Part shown: piece by piece, positions 45,073 through 53,656 of the stretch
How the letters are laid out: every line of letters starts with the position of its first letter
How positions within the stretch are numbered: position 1 is the first letter of the stretch
Source: Butyrivibrio sp. M55
Lineage (GTDB): Bacteria > Bacillota > Clostridia > Lachnospirales > Lachnospiraceae
Reading direction: 5' to 3'
Length of the DNA stretch: 64,000 nt
NCBI RefSeq assembly: GCF_900116865.1
Contig: NZ_FPCD01000009.1
Location: forward strand, 1 to 64,000
Translations under genes and position numbers: made by a program
Notes under the pieces: generated by a model
What the model saw: only the letters and a program-made list of their open reading frames with translations
Database searches by the model: none
What the model was told of the DNA's origin: nothing

Positions 45073-45747
45073 ATGGATTTAACTACAATTGAAAATTTGA
45101 ATATAGATCGCGTGATTAGGCGCGGAACGGCCCAGATAATCGAAAGAGCAGAAGATGTGATATTGCTTAAGGATACGGAGAGCAAGGCGCTTATGCTGGC
45201 TTGTGATGATGTGGCAAAAGGAATTGAAATCTTAGAGCGGAATAACGGAGAAGAGAAGCCGCTTATAATGATATCTAACGCGGAACTTGGTCGTAAGGCT
45301 GCCGAGAAATTTGGGTATGAAGGTGTTATGGAGTGTTATCAGATGGCGTATCTGTTAAAAGAGCTGCCGACAGCAGATGATGTGCTTGAGTATAGGATTG
45401 CAACAATGGAAAATTTTCCTCTGATATCACAAGAATATAAACTTGTAAGTGAAGACGAGCTAAAAGAGCTTATCGAACGAGAAAATATCATCATGGGATA
45501 TGAGAACGGCGAAGCTGTTGGCTTTATCGGAGAACATATGGAAGGAAGCATTGGGCTCTTGCAAGTGCTTGAAAAGCATAGGCGAAAGGGCTATGGGATT
45601 TCACTTGAAAAAGAAATGATTCGCCGAACAATCGCTAAAGGTTATGTACCTTTCGGCCAGGTGGTTGTTGATAATACAGCATCATTGGAACTTCAGAAAA
45701 AGCTTGGCTTAACCAAGTCTGAGGGAACTATATTCTGGATGTGGTAA
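45073..45747 (+). CDS. GNAT family N-acetyltransferase
   Basis: 224 residues. The C-terminal half (about 130-224) has the GNAT acetyl-CoA fold: NGEAVGFIGEHMEGSIGLLQV, the pyrophosphate-binding LEKHRRKGYGISLEKEM near 172 (Q/RxxGxG/A form) and the final VVVDNTASLELQKKLGL. The N-terminal half (about 1-110) is of the type found in bacterial acetyltransferases with an extra lobe. Substrate is unknown. RBS is weak (TGAGGAATT, about 10 bases before the ATG). Confidence 0.8.
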   Translation: MDLTTIENLNIDRVIRRGTAQIIERAEDVILLKDTESKALMLACDDVAKGIEILERNNGEEKPLIMISNAELGRKAAEKFGYEGVMECYQMAYLLKELPTADDVLEYRIATMENFPLISQEYKLVSEDELKELIERENIIMGYENGEAVGFIGEHMEGSIGLLQVLEKHRRKGYGISLEKEMIRRTIAKGYVPFGQVVVDNTASLELQKKLGLTKSEGTIFWMW

Positions 45748-45820
45748 AGAGGGAGAAGAAGCAGGCACAAGGCCTGTGGTTTTTAAGCTGGAACAAATTC
45801 TAGATTAATAGGAGCGAGAG

Positions 45821-46405
45821 ATGAAAATATTACTGTTTTGTTGTAAGGGATTTGAAATGCTTGAGTTTGCGCCGTTTTATGACGTGGCGGGCTGGGCGAA
45901 GAGCGAATATGGCTATGATGTTGAGCTTGAAACTTGCGGATTTGAGTGCGAGGTATCAAGTGCATTCTGGGGAACAAAGATTAATACTGATAAACTCATA
46001 GATGAAATAAATGTCGATGATTATGATGCGCTCGCAATTCCGGGAGGAGATCATAATTACGGATTCTTCGAAGAAGCTTATGATGAGAGATTTCTTGAAC
46101 TTATACGTAGGTTTAACGATAGCAAGAAAACCATCGCGAGCATTTGCGTAGGTGCACTTCCTATAGGAAAGAGCGGCGCGCTTGCCGGAAGAAAAGGTAC
46201 AACATACCATCTGTGCGATGCATACAGGCAGAAAGAGCTCGCGGGATTTGGCGTTAATGTGATAAACGAACCTGTCGTGATCGATGACAATATAATAACA
46301 TCTTACTGTCCGCAGACGGCTCCACAGGTTGCTTTTGAACTGATTGAAAGACTTATCGGAGAAGATAAAACAAACGTTATAAGATCAGGTATGGGATATA
46401 TCTAA
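45821..46405 (+). CDS. DJ-1/PfpI family protein
   Basis: 194 residues, class I glutamine-amidotransferase-like fold. The nucleophile elbow Cys lies in ASICVGALPIGKSGAL near 108, with the Glu/acidic partner near the N-terminus (CKGFEMLEFAP) and the GRKGTTYH segment after the Cys. Members act as glyoxalase III/deglycase-type enzymes, chaperones or transcription-related sensors; the sequence does not decide. GGAGCGAG precedes the ATG. Neighbours give no pathway hint. Confidence 0.85.
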   Translation: MKILLFCCKGFEMLEFAPFYDVAGWAKSEYGYDVELETCGFECEVSSAFWGTKINTDKLIDEINVDDYDALAIPGGDHNYGFFEEAYDERFLELIRRFNDSKKTIASICVGALPIGKSGALAGRKGTTYHLCDAYRQKELAGFGVNVINEPVVIDDNIITSYCPQTAPQVAFELIERLIGEDKTNVIRSGMGYI

Positions 46406-46442
46406 GGGAACAAATAGTCGCATCCATAGCGGAGAGCTTTTT

Positions 46443-46482
46443 ATTTGATAGGGATTTTCTATCAAATGAAATAGCGTTTCAT
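46443..46482. repeat. Adjacent inverted repeats upstream of the GH2 gene
   Basis: ATTTGATAG (46443-46451) pairs with CTATCAAAT (46459-46467), and ATGAAA (46466-46471) pairs with TTTCAT (46477-46482). The two stems share bases, so they are alternative or stacked. They could be the terminator region of the DJ-1 gene or an operator for the GH2 gene; no T-run follows on the plus strand. Confidence 0.5.
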
Positions 46483-46569
46483 TACACTTAATGTCGAAAA
46501 AAGTTTATATTTAGTGTATGATTAAATGATTAGCGAATCACGTTTTTTAGATAAAAAGGAGACAAGTGT

Positions 46570-49545
46570 ATGAAGAGACTCTTTAACGAAGGTTGGAAGT
46601 TTTGGAAGTCTGAATATGGCACGGGATACGAGACTGCCGTAAAGAGTGCGGATGAGTTTTCGGGTGTCTTGCTTCCACATGATTGGATGATTGAGGATCC
46701 TCATAATCTGTATAGCACCAATACCGGGTGGTACTGCAACAAGTTTGAAGTTGCGGATCCGGATAAAAAGACATTTTTTATATTTGACGGTATCTATGTG
46801 GACAGCATTGTATATATAAACGGACAGGAAGCCGGAGAGTGGAAGAACGGATACACGCAGTTTGTGCTTGATGTCTCTGATTATGTGAAAAAAGGCGAGA
46901 ATGATATTTATGTAGGCGTTAGATGCAGGTACCCCAGCTCCAGATGGTACTCGGGCGCCGGCATATACAGAAATGTTTGGATAGATGAACTGGACGACAC
47001 ATATATACCTGAGAACGGTGTTTATGTGCACTCTGAGAAAGAGAAAGATGCTTTCAAACTCACAATACAGACTGAGGTTATTGGTGTAGATGCTGACGAG
47101 GCAGAAATCTCGTACAAACTTACAGATGGTGAAGGCAAAGAAGTTGTATCGGCCGGAATTCAAAATATTGATAGCGAAGAAAAATCGGATGCAGTGCATG
47201 AAAAGAGAAGTTTGACCGGTTTCAGCGAGATTTCTTTTTCCATAAACAATCCAAAATTATGGAGCCCTGAGAATCCAAACCTCTATAAACTTGAGGTTGC
47301 ATTAGCGATAGAAGGAAAGTGCATTCAGAAAAAAGAGATTAATATCGGTTTTAAGGATCTTAAGTTTGATCCTGCAGAAGGCCTTTTTGTAAACGGAGAG
47401 TATACCAAGCTTAATGGTGTTTGCATACACCACGATCTCGGTGCATTTGGAGTTGCTTTTAACAAGAATGCAATGAGAAGACGTCTTTATCAGTTCAAAG
47501 ATCTTGGAGTGAATGCAATAAGACTTACGCACAATGTATATGCTCCGGAACTTCTTGACCTTGCGGATGAGATGGGATTCCTTGTCATTTCGGAAGCGTT
47601 TGATATGTGGGAGAAAGCAAAGACCGAGTATGACTATGCGCAGTTCTGGGAAGAATGGCATGAGAAAGATGCGGAGAGCTGGGTAAAGCGCGACAGAAAT
47701 CATGTGAGTGTTCTCATGTGGAGTATCGGAAATGAAATCTATGACACTCATGCGTCAGAGCGCGGTGTGGAGATAACAAAAGAGCTCAGAGGGCTCGTCA
47801 GAAAATTTGATCCTTTAAAGAATGCCCTTGTTACATCGGGTTCAAATTATATGCCGTGGGAAAACGCCCAGAAATGTGCAGATGAACTGGAAGTTGTAGG
47901 CTACAACTATGCAGAGAGACTGTATGAGAAACATCACGAGAAGCATCCCGACTGGATCATATACGGAAGTGAGACTTATTCACTGGTTCAGAGCAGAAAC
48001 GTATATCATTTCCCGCTTGGTGAAAAGATATTGATGGATACGGATCTTCAGTGCTCGTCTCTTGGAAACAGCACGACCGGTTGGGGCGCCGAGAGCTTTG
48101 AGTATGCAATCTGCAATGACAGAGATCTTAAGTATTCGCTTGGCCAGTTTGTCTGGACGGGCTATGACTATATTGGCGAGCCTACGCCTTATCAGACCAA
48201 GAATTCATACTTTGGACTTATTGATACTGCAGGATTTCGAAAGGATGCTTATTATGTATGGAAATCAGCGTGGGTGAGCTGCGAGAAAGATCCGTTTGTA
48301 CATGTATTTCCGTACTGGGATTTTAATGAAGGGCAGCGCATAGATGTAAGAGTGGCAAGCAATTGCTGCAAGGTGGAGCTGTTCCTAAACGGAAAGAGCC
48401 TCGGCGCGCAGGAACTTAGTAATAAACCCGGAAGCGGAAATCATATCATGGCTGATTACAGCGTGATATATGAAAAAGGAACACTTGAAGCAGTGGCATA
48501 TGATGAGACCGGAAATGTGATTGCAAGGGATGAAAGGAAATCCTTTGGGGATGTGGCTTTGCTTAAAATAAAGGCAGATGCGGAGAATACATTCGGCGAT
48601 CTTGTTTTTGCGGAGATAAGTGCTTATGATGCTGACGGCAATCCTGTAGAAAATGCAAATGATTATGTGCACGTTTCTGTAAAGGGCGGAAAGCTGATCG
48701 GGCTTGATAACGGTGACAGTACCGATTATGACAGATACCAAGCCGATACCAGAAGACTTTTTGGCGGAAAACTTCTTGCAATTGTAAAGGCTGACAAGGA
48801 AGGGACTCCGGTTAAGGTTGATGCAGAGCTGTCGCAAAAGACAGATATCAGGTCGATCAAGCTCTTTTCCGAAAGGGGACAGAAATTAAGTCCTGATGTG
48901 AAGACAACTGTTGTTACGGCAGAAATCTTCCCTGCAAGTGCAACTGCGCTGGATCTTAAATTCAGGGTGCTCAACAGAAAAGGAAAAGAAACAAAGCTTG
49001 CAACGGTAAGTGTAGACGGCAACAGAGCTGAGATCACTGCGGTTTCGGATGGCTGTTTTAAACTTAGGTGCGAAGCATATAACGGCGCAGATTCGGCGAA
49101 AGTAATCTCAGAGCTTGATTTCTCGGCCAAGGGAATCGGAGACTTTGTTGCAGACGGCACTGAGAAAGAGCTTAGAACCTACACGGAAATAATTGCTCCT
49201 GATGCAGACTCAATCTACGGCGACAGCTTCTTGAGACTAAATGATATTGTGCAGGGCATTGGAAACAATGTCACTGTGGGATTTGGCGTTCTTGATTTCG
49301 GAGACGAAGGAGCAACCTGCATTGATATAACCGGAAGAGCCATAAAGGGTGCCAATACAATACATCTTCGTTTCTATGATGAAGAGAGCGGAAATGAAGA
49401 GAGGGAAATACTTGAGTTTCCAAAGAGTTCCGATTATACGACAAAGACTTTTTCTATAGGAAAAAGAACCGGAAAATGGGATGTGTCGTTCATCTTCCTG
49501 CCTGGAAGCTATTTCGACTTTAAGTCGTTTATTTTCAGAAAATGA
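46570..49545 (+). CDS. GH2 family beta-galactosidase-like glycoside hydrolase
   Basis: 991 residues. Sugar-binding jelly roll (about 1-160, WYSGAGIYRNVWID near 124), immunoglobulin-like domain (about 165-270), then the TIM barrel with LNGVCIHHDLGAFG near 286, AIRLTHN near 316, acid/base Glu of MWSIGNE near 388 and the nucleophile Glu of IYGSETYS near 468. A long C-terminal part (about 590-991) holds the GH2 C-terminal (DUF4982-like) and a final beta-sandwich. Beta-galactosidase is most likely; beta-glucuronidase or mannosidase are alternatives. No signal peptide, so probably intracellular. AAAGGAGA precedes the ATG. Confidence 0.87.
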   Translation: MKRLFNEGWKFWKSEYGTGYETAVKSADEFSGVLLPHDWMIEDPHNLYSTNTGWYCNKFEVADPDKKTFFIFDGIYVDSIVYINGQEAGEWKNGYTQFVLDVSDYVKKGENDIYVGVRCRYPSSRWYSGAGIYRNVWIDELDDTYIPENGVYVHSEKEKDAFKLTIQTEVIGVDADEAEISYKLTDGEGKEVVSAGIQNIDSEEKSDAVHEKRSLTGFSEISFSINNPKLWSPENPNLYKLEVALAIEGKCIQKKEINIGFKDLKFDPAEGLFVNGEYTKLNGVCIHHDLGAFGVAFNKNAMRRRLYQFKDLGVNAIRLTHNVYAPELLDLADEMGFLVISEAFDMWEKAKTEYDYAQFWEEWHEKDAESWVKRDRNHVSVLMWSIGNEIYDTHASERGVEITKELRGLVRKFDPLKNALVTSGSNYMPWENAQKCADELEVVGYNYAERLYEKHHEKHPDWIIYGSETYSLVQSRNVYHFPLGEKILMDTDLQCSSLGNSTTGWGAESFEYAICNDRDLKYSLGQFVWTGYDYIGEPTPYQTKNSYFGLIDTAGFRKDAYYVWKSAWVSCEKDPFVHVFPYWDFNEGQRIDVRVASNCCKVELFLNGKSLGAQELSNKPGSGNHIMADYSVIYEKGTLEAVAYDETGNVIARDERKSFGDVALLKIKADAENTFGDLVFAEISAYDADGNPVENANDYVHVSVKGGKLIGLDNGDSTDYDRYQADTRRLFGGKLLAIVKADKEGTPVKVDAELSQKTDIRSIKLFSERGQKLSPDVKTTVVTAEIFPASATALDLKFRVLNRKGKETKLATVSVDGNRAEITAVSDGCFKLRCEAYNGADSAKVISELDFSAKGIGDFVADGTEKELRTYTEIIAPDADSIYGDSFLRLNDIVQGIGNNVTVGFGVLDFGDEGATCIDITGRAIKGANTIHLRFYDEESGNEEREILEFPKSSDYTTKTFSIGKRTGKWDVSFIFLPGSYFDFKSFIFRK

Positions 49546-49607
49546 TTGCAGATTGAAGTAATGCTTATTACGTAAATCCTGCGTACAATAATGGCTTATA
49601 TGACTAC

Positions 49608-49641
49608 AAAATGTCCGTGTATCGCGGACATTTGTTTTTTT
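49608..49641 (+). terminator. Terminator of the GH2 gene
   Basis: AAATGTCCG (49609-49617) pairs with CGGACATTT (49625-49633), followed by GTTTTTTTA. The remaining bases before argH are AT-rich with a TATAAT -10 box at 49724-49729. Confidence 0.85.
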
Positions 49642-49771
49642 ATACAATAAAACAACTTAAACCAATTAAGATTTGAGCAATATTATACATTGTTTTTGAA
49701 AGTCTCTTATGTTAAGTTGTGATTATAATTTTTTGTACTTTACTATGAAAAAGTGGGAAGGATAAATAAAT

Positions 49772-51157
49772 ATGGCACAGCTTTGGGGAGGCAGATTCAC
49801 CGGCAGTATCAATGAACTGGCTTGGAATTTTAATGCATCCATCAGTTTTGACAAGAGGTTTTTGGAACAGGATGTAAGAGGCAGCAAGGCACATGCAACT
49901 ATGCTTGCCAAACAGAACATCATTTCCGAAGAAGAGAAGAAGCTCATAACTGAGGGACTTGATTCTATATTAGAGGACGTTAAGTCCGGGAAACTTGAAA
50001 TTACCAGCAAATATGAGGACATTCACAGTTTCCTCGAGGCTAATCTTATAGACAGGGTCGGAGACGCAGGAAAAAAGGTCCACACGGGACGAAGCAGAAA
50101 CGATCAGGTCGCTCTTGATATGAGACTTTATGCGAGAGGCGAAGTTGAGCACATGGCAGATCTTTTGAACAATATGCTCGTTACGCTTCTTGATATTATG
50201 AAAGCGAACACCGAGACTTATATGCCCGGTTTTACGCATCTTCAGAAAGCACAACCCGTTACACTTGCACACCACGTAGGTGCATATTTTGAAATGTTTA
50301 AAAGAGACCTTCTCAGGATGAAGGATATAAGAGAGAGGATGAACTATTGTCCGCTCGGAGCCGGAGCGCTTGCGGGAACGACATATCCGCTTGACAGAGA
50401 TTATACGGCGCAGCTCCTTGATTTCTACGGACCGACATTAAACAGCATGGATTCCGTATCGGACAGAGATTATCTTATTGAATTCCTTGCAGCTCTTTCA
50501 ACTGTAATGATGCATCTTTCGAGATTCAGCGAAGAGATCATCATCTGGAATTCAAATGAATACAGATTTGTGGATATTGATGACGCTTATTCGACAGGAA
50601 GCAGCATCATGCCGCAGAAGAAGAACCCCGATATTGCGGAGCTTGTAAGAGGTAAGACCGGAAGAGTTTACGGAGACCTTATGTCGCTTCTTACAACCAT
50701 GAAGGGAATTCCGCTTGCATACAACAAGGATATGCAGGAGGACAAAGAGGCTGCGTTTGATGCCATCGATACGGCTTCAAATTGCCTGACTCTTTTTACC
50801 GACATGTTAAGGACACTTAAGTTCAACAAAGAGAACATGGAAAAGAGTGCGATGATGGGCTTTACAAATGCCACTGATGCGGCAGATTACCTTGTTGTTA
50901 AGGGGATGCCTTTCAGAGATGCACATTCCGTTATCGGAAGACTTGTTCTTCATTGCATAGACAAGAAGTGTGCGATAGACGATCTTAAGTTAGATGAACT
51001 TAAGAGCTTTTCGGAGCTTTTTGACGAGGATATCTATGATGCGATCAGTCTTGAAACTTGTGTAAACAAGAGGCTTACGGTCGGAGCACCGAGCCCTGTA
51101 GTAATGAAAAAAGTAATTGATGTTAATGAAGCTTTTTTAAAAGAATTTAAGCTTTAA
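49772..51157 (+). CDS. argH: Argininosuccinate lyase
   Basis: 461 residues, last step of arginine synthesis, splitting argininosuccinate into arginine and fumarate. Fumarase/aspartase superfamily signature GSSIMPQKKNPD near 278 with the catalytic Ser; other landmarks are WGGRFTG at the N-terminus, HTGRSRNDQVA near 105 and PGFTHLQKAQPVT near 151. The usual partner argG is not adjacent. RBS GGAAGGA precedes the ATG. It is followed after 30 bases by asd, so the two may be cotranscribed. Confidence 0.96.
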   Translation: MAQLWGGRFTGSINELAWNFNASISFDKRFLEQDVRGSKAHATMLAKQNIISEEEKKLITEGLDSILEDVKSGKLEITSKYEDIHSFLEANLIDRVGDAGKKVHTGRSRNDQVALDMRLYARGEVEHMADLLNNMLVTLLDIMKANTETYMPGFTHLQKAQPVTLAHHVGAYFEMFKRDLLRMKDIRERMNYCPLGAGALAGTTYPLDRDYTAQLLDFYGPTLNSMDSVSDRDYLIEFLAALSTVMMHLSRFSEEIIIWNSNEYRFVDIDDAYSTGSSIMPQKKNPDIAELVRGKTGRVYGDLMSLLTTMKGIPLAYNKDMQEDKEAAFDAIDTASNCLTLFTDMLRTLKFNKENMEKSAMMGFTNATDAADYLVVKGMPFRDAHSVIGRLVLHCIDKKCAIDDLKLDELKSFSELFDEDIYDAISLETCVNKRLTVGAPSPVVMKKVIDVNEAFLKEFKL

Positions 51158-51187
51158 TATATTTTAGGAGAATCTTAGGAGGACATT

Positions 51188-52273
51188 ATGAGCGAGAAAT
51201 TGAAGGTTGCAGTACTTGGCGGAACAGGAATGGTAGGACAGAGATTTATTGATATTATCAAGGATCATCCCTGGTTTGAAGTTACAACAATTGCTGCAAG
51301 CCCCAGAAGTGCAGGACAGACATACGAAGAGGCTGTAGGAAACAGATGGAAGATGGACGGACCTATTCCTGATTCTATCAAGAATATCGTTATCAAGGAC
51401 GTTACTGATGTAAAGGGAGTTTCAGAGGACGTTGACTTTGTTCTTTCAGCAGTAAACATGTCAAAGGACGAGATCAAGGCTATCGAGGAAGAGTATGCTA
51501 AGACAGAGACTCCTGTAGTTTCTAACAACAGCGCACACAGATGGACTCCCGATGTTCCTATGATCATCCCTGAGATCAACCCTGAGCATATGGATGTTAT
51601 CGAGTTCCAGAAAAAGAGACTCGGAACAACAAAGGGATTCATCGCAGTTAAGCCCAACTGCTCAATCCAGAGCTATACACCCGCTCTTACAGCTTGGAAG
51701 GAGTTCGAGCCTTATGAGGTAGTTGCTACAACATACCAGGCTATTTCAGGAGCAGGAAAGAACTTTGATGAGTGGCCGGAGATGGTTGGAAATGTTATTC
51801 CTTTCATTTCAGGTGAGGAAGAGAAGTCAGAGAAAGAGCCCCTCAGAATCTGGGGTAAGGTTGAGAATGGTGTTATCGTTCCTGCCGATGACGTTAAGAT
51901 CACATGCCAGTGCATCAGAATTCCTGTACTTTACGGACATACAGCAGCTGCTTTTGTTAAGTTCAAGAAGAATCCTACAAAGGAACAGCTTATCGAGAAG
52001 CTTGAGAAATTCTCAGGACTTCCTCAGCAGCTTAATCTTCCCAGCGCTCCCAAGCAGTTTATTCAGTATATGCAGGAAGATAACAGACCTCAGATCACAC
52101 TTGACGTTAACTATGAGAACGGTATGGGTGTAAGCATCGGACGTATCCGTGAGGATTCTGTTTATGATTGGAAGTTTGTAGGTCTTTCACACAATACACT
52201 TCGCGGCGCTGCAGGCGGAGCGGTTGAGTGTGCAGAGCTCTTGAAGGCAAGTGGATATATTAACAAAAAGTGA
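51188..52273 (+). CDS. asd: Aspartate-semialdehyde dehydrogenase
   Basis: 361 residues, reducing aspartyl phosphate to the semialdehyde for lysine, threonine, methionine and cell-wall synthesis. NADP motif LGGTGMVGQRFIDII at 9-23, catalytic Cys of VKPNCSIQSY near 158, and GHTAAAFVKF near 255 containing the active His. Length and the PNCSIQ form place it in the archaeal/fungal-like branch seen in many Clostridia. Codon use suggests high expression. Separated by only 6 bases from the next gene. Confidence 0.95.
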   Translation: MSEKLKVAVLGGTGMVGQRFIDIIKDHPWFEVTTIAASPRSAGQTYEEAVGNRWKMDGPIPDSIKNIVIKDVTDVKGVSEDVDFVLSAVNMSKDEIKAIEEEYAKTETPVVSNNSAHRWTPDVPMIIPEINPEHMDVIEFQKKRLGTTKGFIAVKPNCSIQSYTPALTAWKEFEPYEVVATTYQAISGAGKNFDEWPEMVGNVIPFISGEEEKSEKEPLRIWGKVENGVIVPADDVKITCQCIRIPVLYGHTAAAFVKFKKNPTKEQLIEKLEKFSGLPQQLNLPSAPKQFIQYMQEDNRPQITLDVNYENGMGVSIGRIREDSVYDWKFVGLSHNTLRGAAGGAVECAELLKASGYINKK

Positions 52274-52279
52274 TAGGTT

Positions 52280-53656
52280 ATGGAAGAACAGAGGCAGGAT
52301 GATTTAAATTTTTTAAACAGATACTATGAGAGTGGTTTGTCCAATATTCTTGTTGTCTACGGACACAGGAATATTGAACAGGACTCCTTTCTTTTGAAAT
52401 TCATGGAAAACAGGAAGAGTTTTTTTTATTCGGCGCGCTCTGCGTCGTCAGGAGAACAGCTCAGACTGTGGACCGATGAATTAAAAAACGATGGGATATC
52501 TGCGGGAAAAATAGAAAGTTATTACGATCTGTTTAGTGCCTGTGCAGATTCCGCGGGAAGAGCTCCTGTTATTTTTGTGATCAGAAATTTTGAGAACATA
52601 TTAAAGGCAGATGCGACGTTCATGGATCAGCTGACAGGTTATCTTGAAAAGAACGGCAAGTTCAAACAGGTTCTTGTTCTTCTTGTAAGTTCGGATGTCA
52701 ACTGGGTTGAAAACAGTATGGTGGCAAGCCTTGGGAATCTTGCGGCAAATATAGCGGGATTCAGAAAAATCAAACCGCTTCCTTTTTCTGCACTCAGGTC
52801 TTTTTATCCCAATATGTCTTACAAGGACGCTGTGCTGACTTATTCGGTACTTGGCGGACAGACAGGGCTTTGGAGATATTTTGACGATTCACTTTCATTT
52901 AAAGAGAACGTTTGTAAGAATATTTTAAACAAGAATTCTTTTCTCTACGGCGAAGCTTTGAGACTTACGTCGGAAAACCTCAGGGAGACTGCGGTCTATC
53001 ACACGATTCTTTCCGTGATGGCACGCGGTATCAACAAGCTCAATGATATTTATCATGAGACGGGATTCTCAAGAGCAAAGATTTCTGTTTACCTCAAGAC
53101 TTTGATAAATCATGATTTTGCTTATAAGGCATATTCATTCGGAAATGTCGGAAGAGAAAATGTAGTGAAGGGAGTGTACAAGATTGCCGATCCCTTCCTG
53201 GATTTTTACTTCAGATTTATCTTCCCGAATGAAAGTAATCTTATGCGGATGCCTGCCGAAAGATTTTATGATATATTTATATCTGCAGGAATTCAAAATT
53301 ATGCTACGGAACATTTTAAGTCCGTTTGCCGCGAGTATATCTTGCACAGCGAAGAGAGAGGTCTTTTTCCTTTTGAGATCGAAGACGAAGGAGAATGGCT
53401 CGGTAAAGAGGGTAACCTCGATATTATTGTCCAGAGCGATGTGGGAGATACGGCAATCGGAATGTGCTGTTGGCAGAGACAGGCTACACATGATGACCTA
53501 TTAAGCATAGAGTCCTGCGCAAAAAAAGCAAGACTTGAGGGAGATTATTACTATCTCTTTTCGACTGTGGGATTCGATGCGTGGTTGCAGGATGCGGCCA
53601 TGAAGCCCGATAGTAAGATACGGTTGATTGGGATAGACGAACTTACGAATGGCTAA
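52280..53656 (+). CDS. Degenerate archaeal-type ATPase (DUF234-like), translationally coupled to topB
   Basis: 458 residues matching the layout of the archaeal ATPase/DUF234 family: an N-terminal AAA-like domain (about 15-250), a winged-helix segment (about 255-320: SRAKISVYLKTLINHDFAYKAY) and a C-terminal PD-(D/E)xK-like domain (about 330-450). The Walker A site reads YGHRNIEQD where active members have YGRRxxGKT, so nucleotide binding is doubtful. The nuclease-like site reads NLDIIVQ and GMCCWQ in place of EIDIV and the E-x-K motif, so that is also lost. It overlaps the topB start by 8 bases. A structural or regulatory partner of topoisomerase III is inferred. Confidence 0.7.
   Translation: MEEQRQDDLNFLNRYYESGLSNILVVYGHRNIEQDSFLLKFMENRKSFFYSARSASSGEQLRLWTDELKNDGISAGKIESYYDLFSACADSAGRAPVIFVIRNFENILKADATFMDQLTGYLEKNGKFKQVLVLLVSSDVNWVENSMVASLGNLAANIAGFRKIKPLPFSALRSFYPNMSYKDAVLTYSVLGGQTGLWRYFDDSLSFKENVCKNILNKNSFLYGEALRLTSENLRETAVYHTILSVMARGINKLNDIYHETGFSRAKISVYLKTLINHDFAYKAYSFGNVGRENVVKGVYKIADPFLDFYFRFIFPNESNLMRMPAERFYDIFISAGIQNYATEHFKSVCREYILHSEERGLFPFEIEDEGEWLGKEGNLDIIVQSDVGDTAIGMCCWQRQATHDDLLSIESCAKKARLEGDYYYLFSTVGFDAWLQDAAMKPDSKIRLIGIDELTNG

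Noticed and set aside
46522..47199. A 225-residue minus-strand open frame
   Set aside because: It is antisense to the first part of the GH2 gene and shows no recognisable domain.
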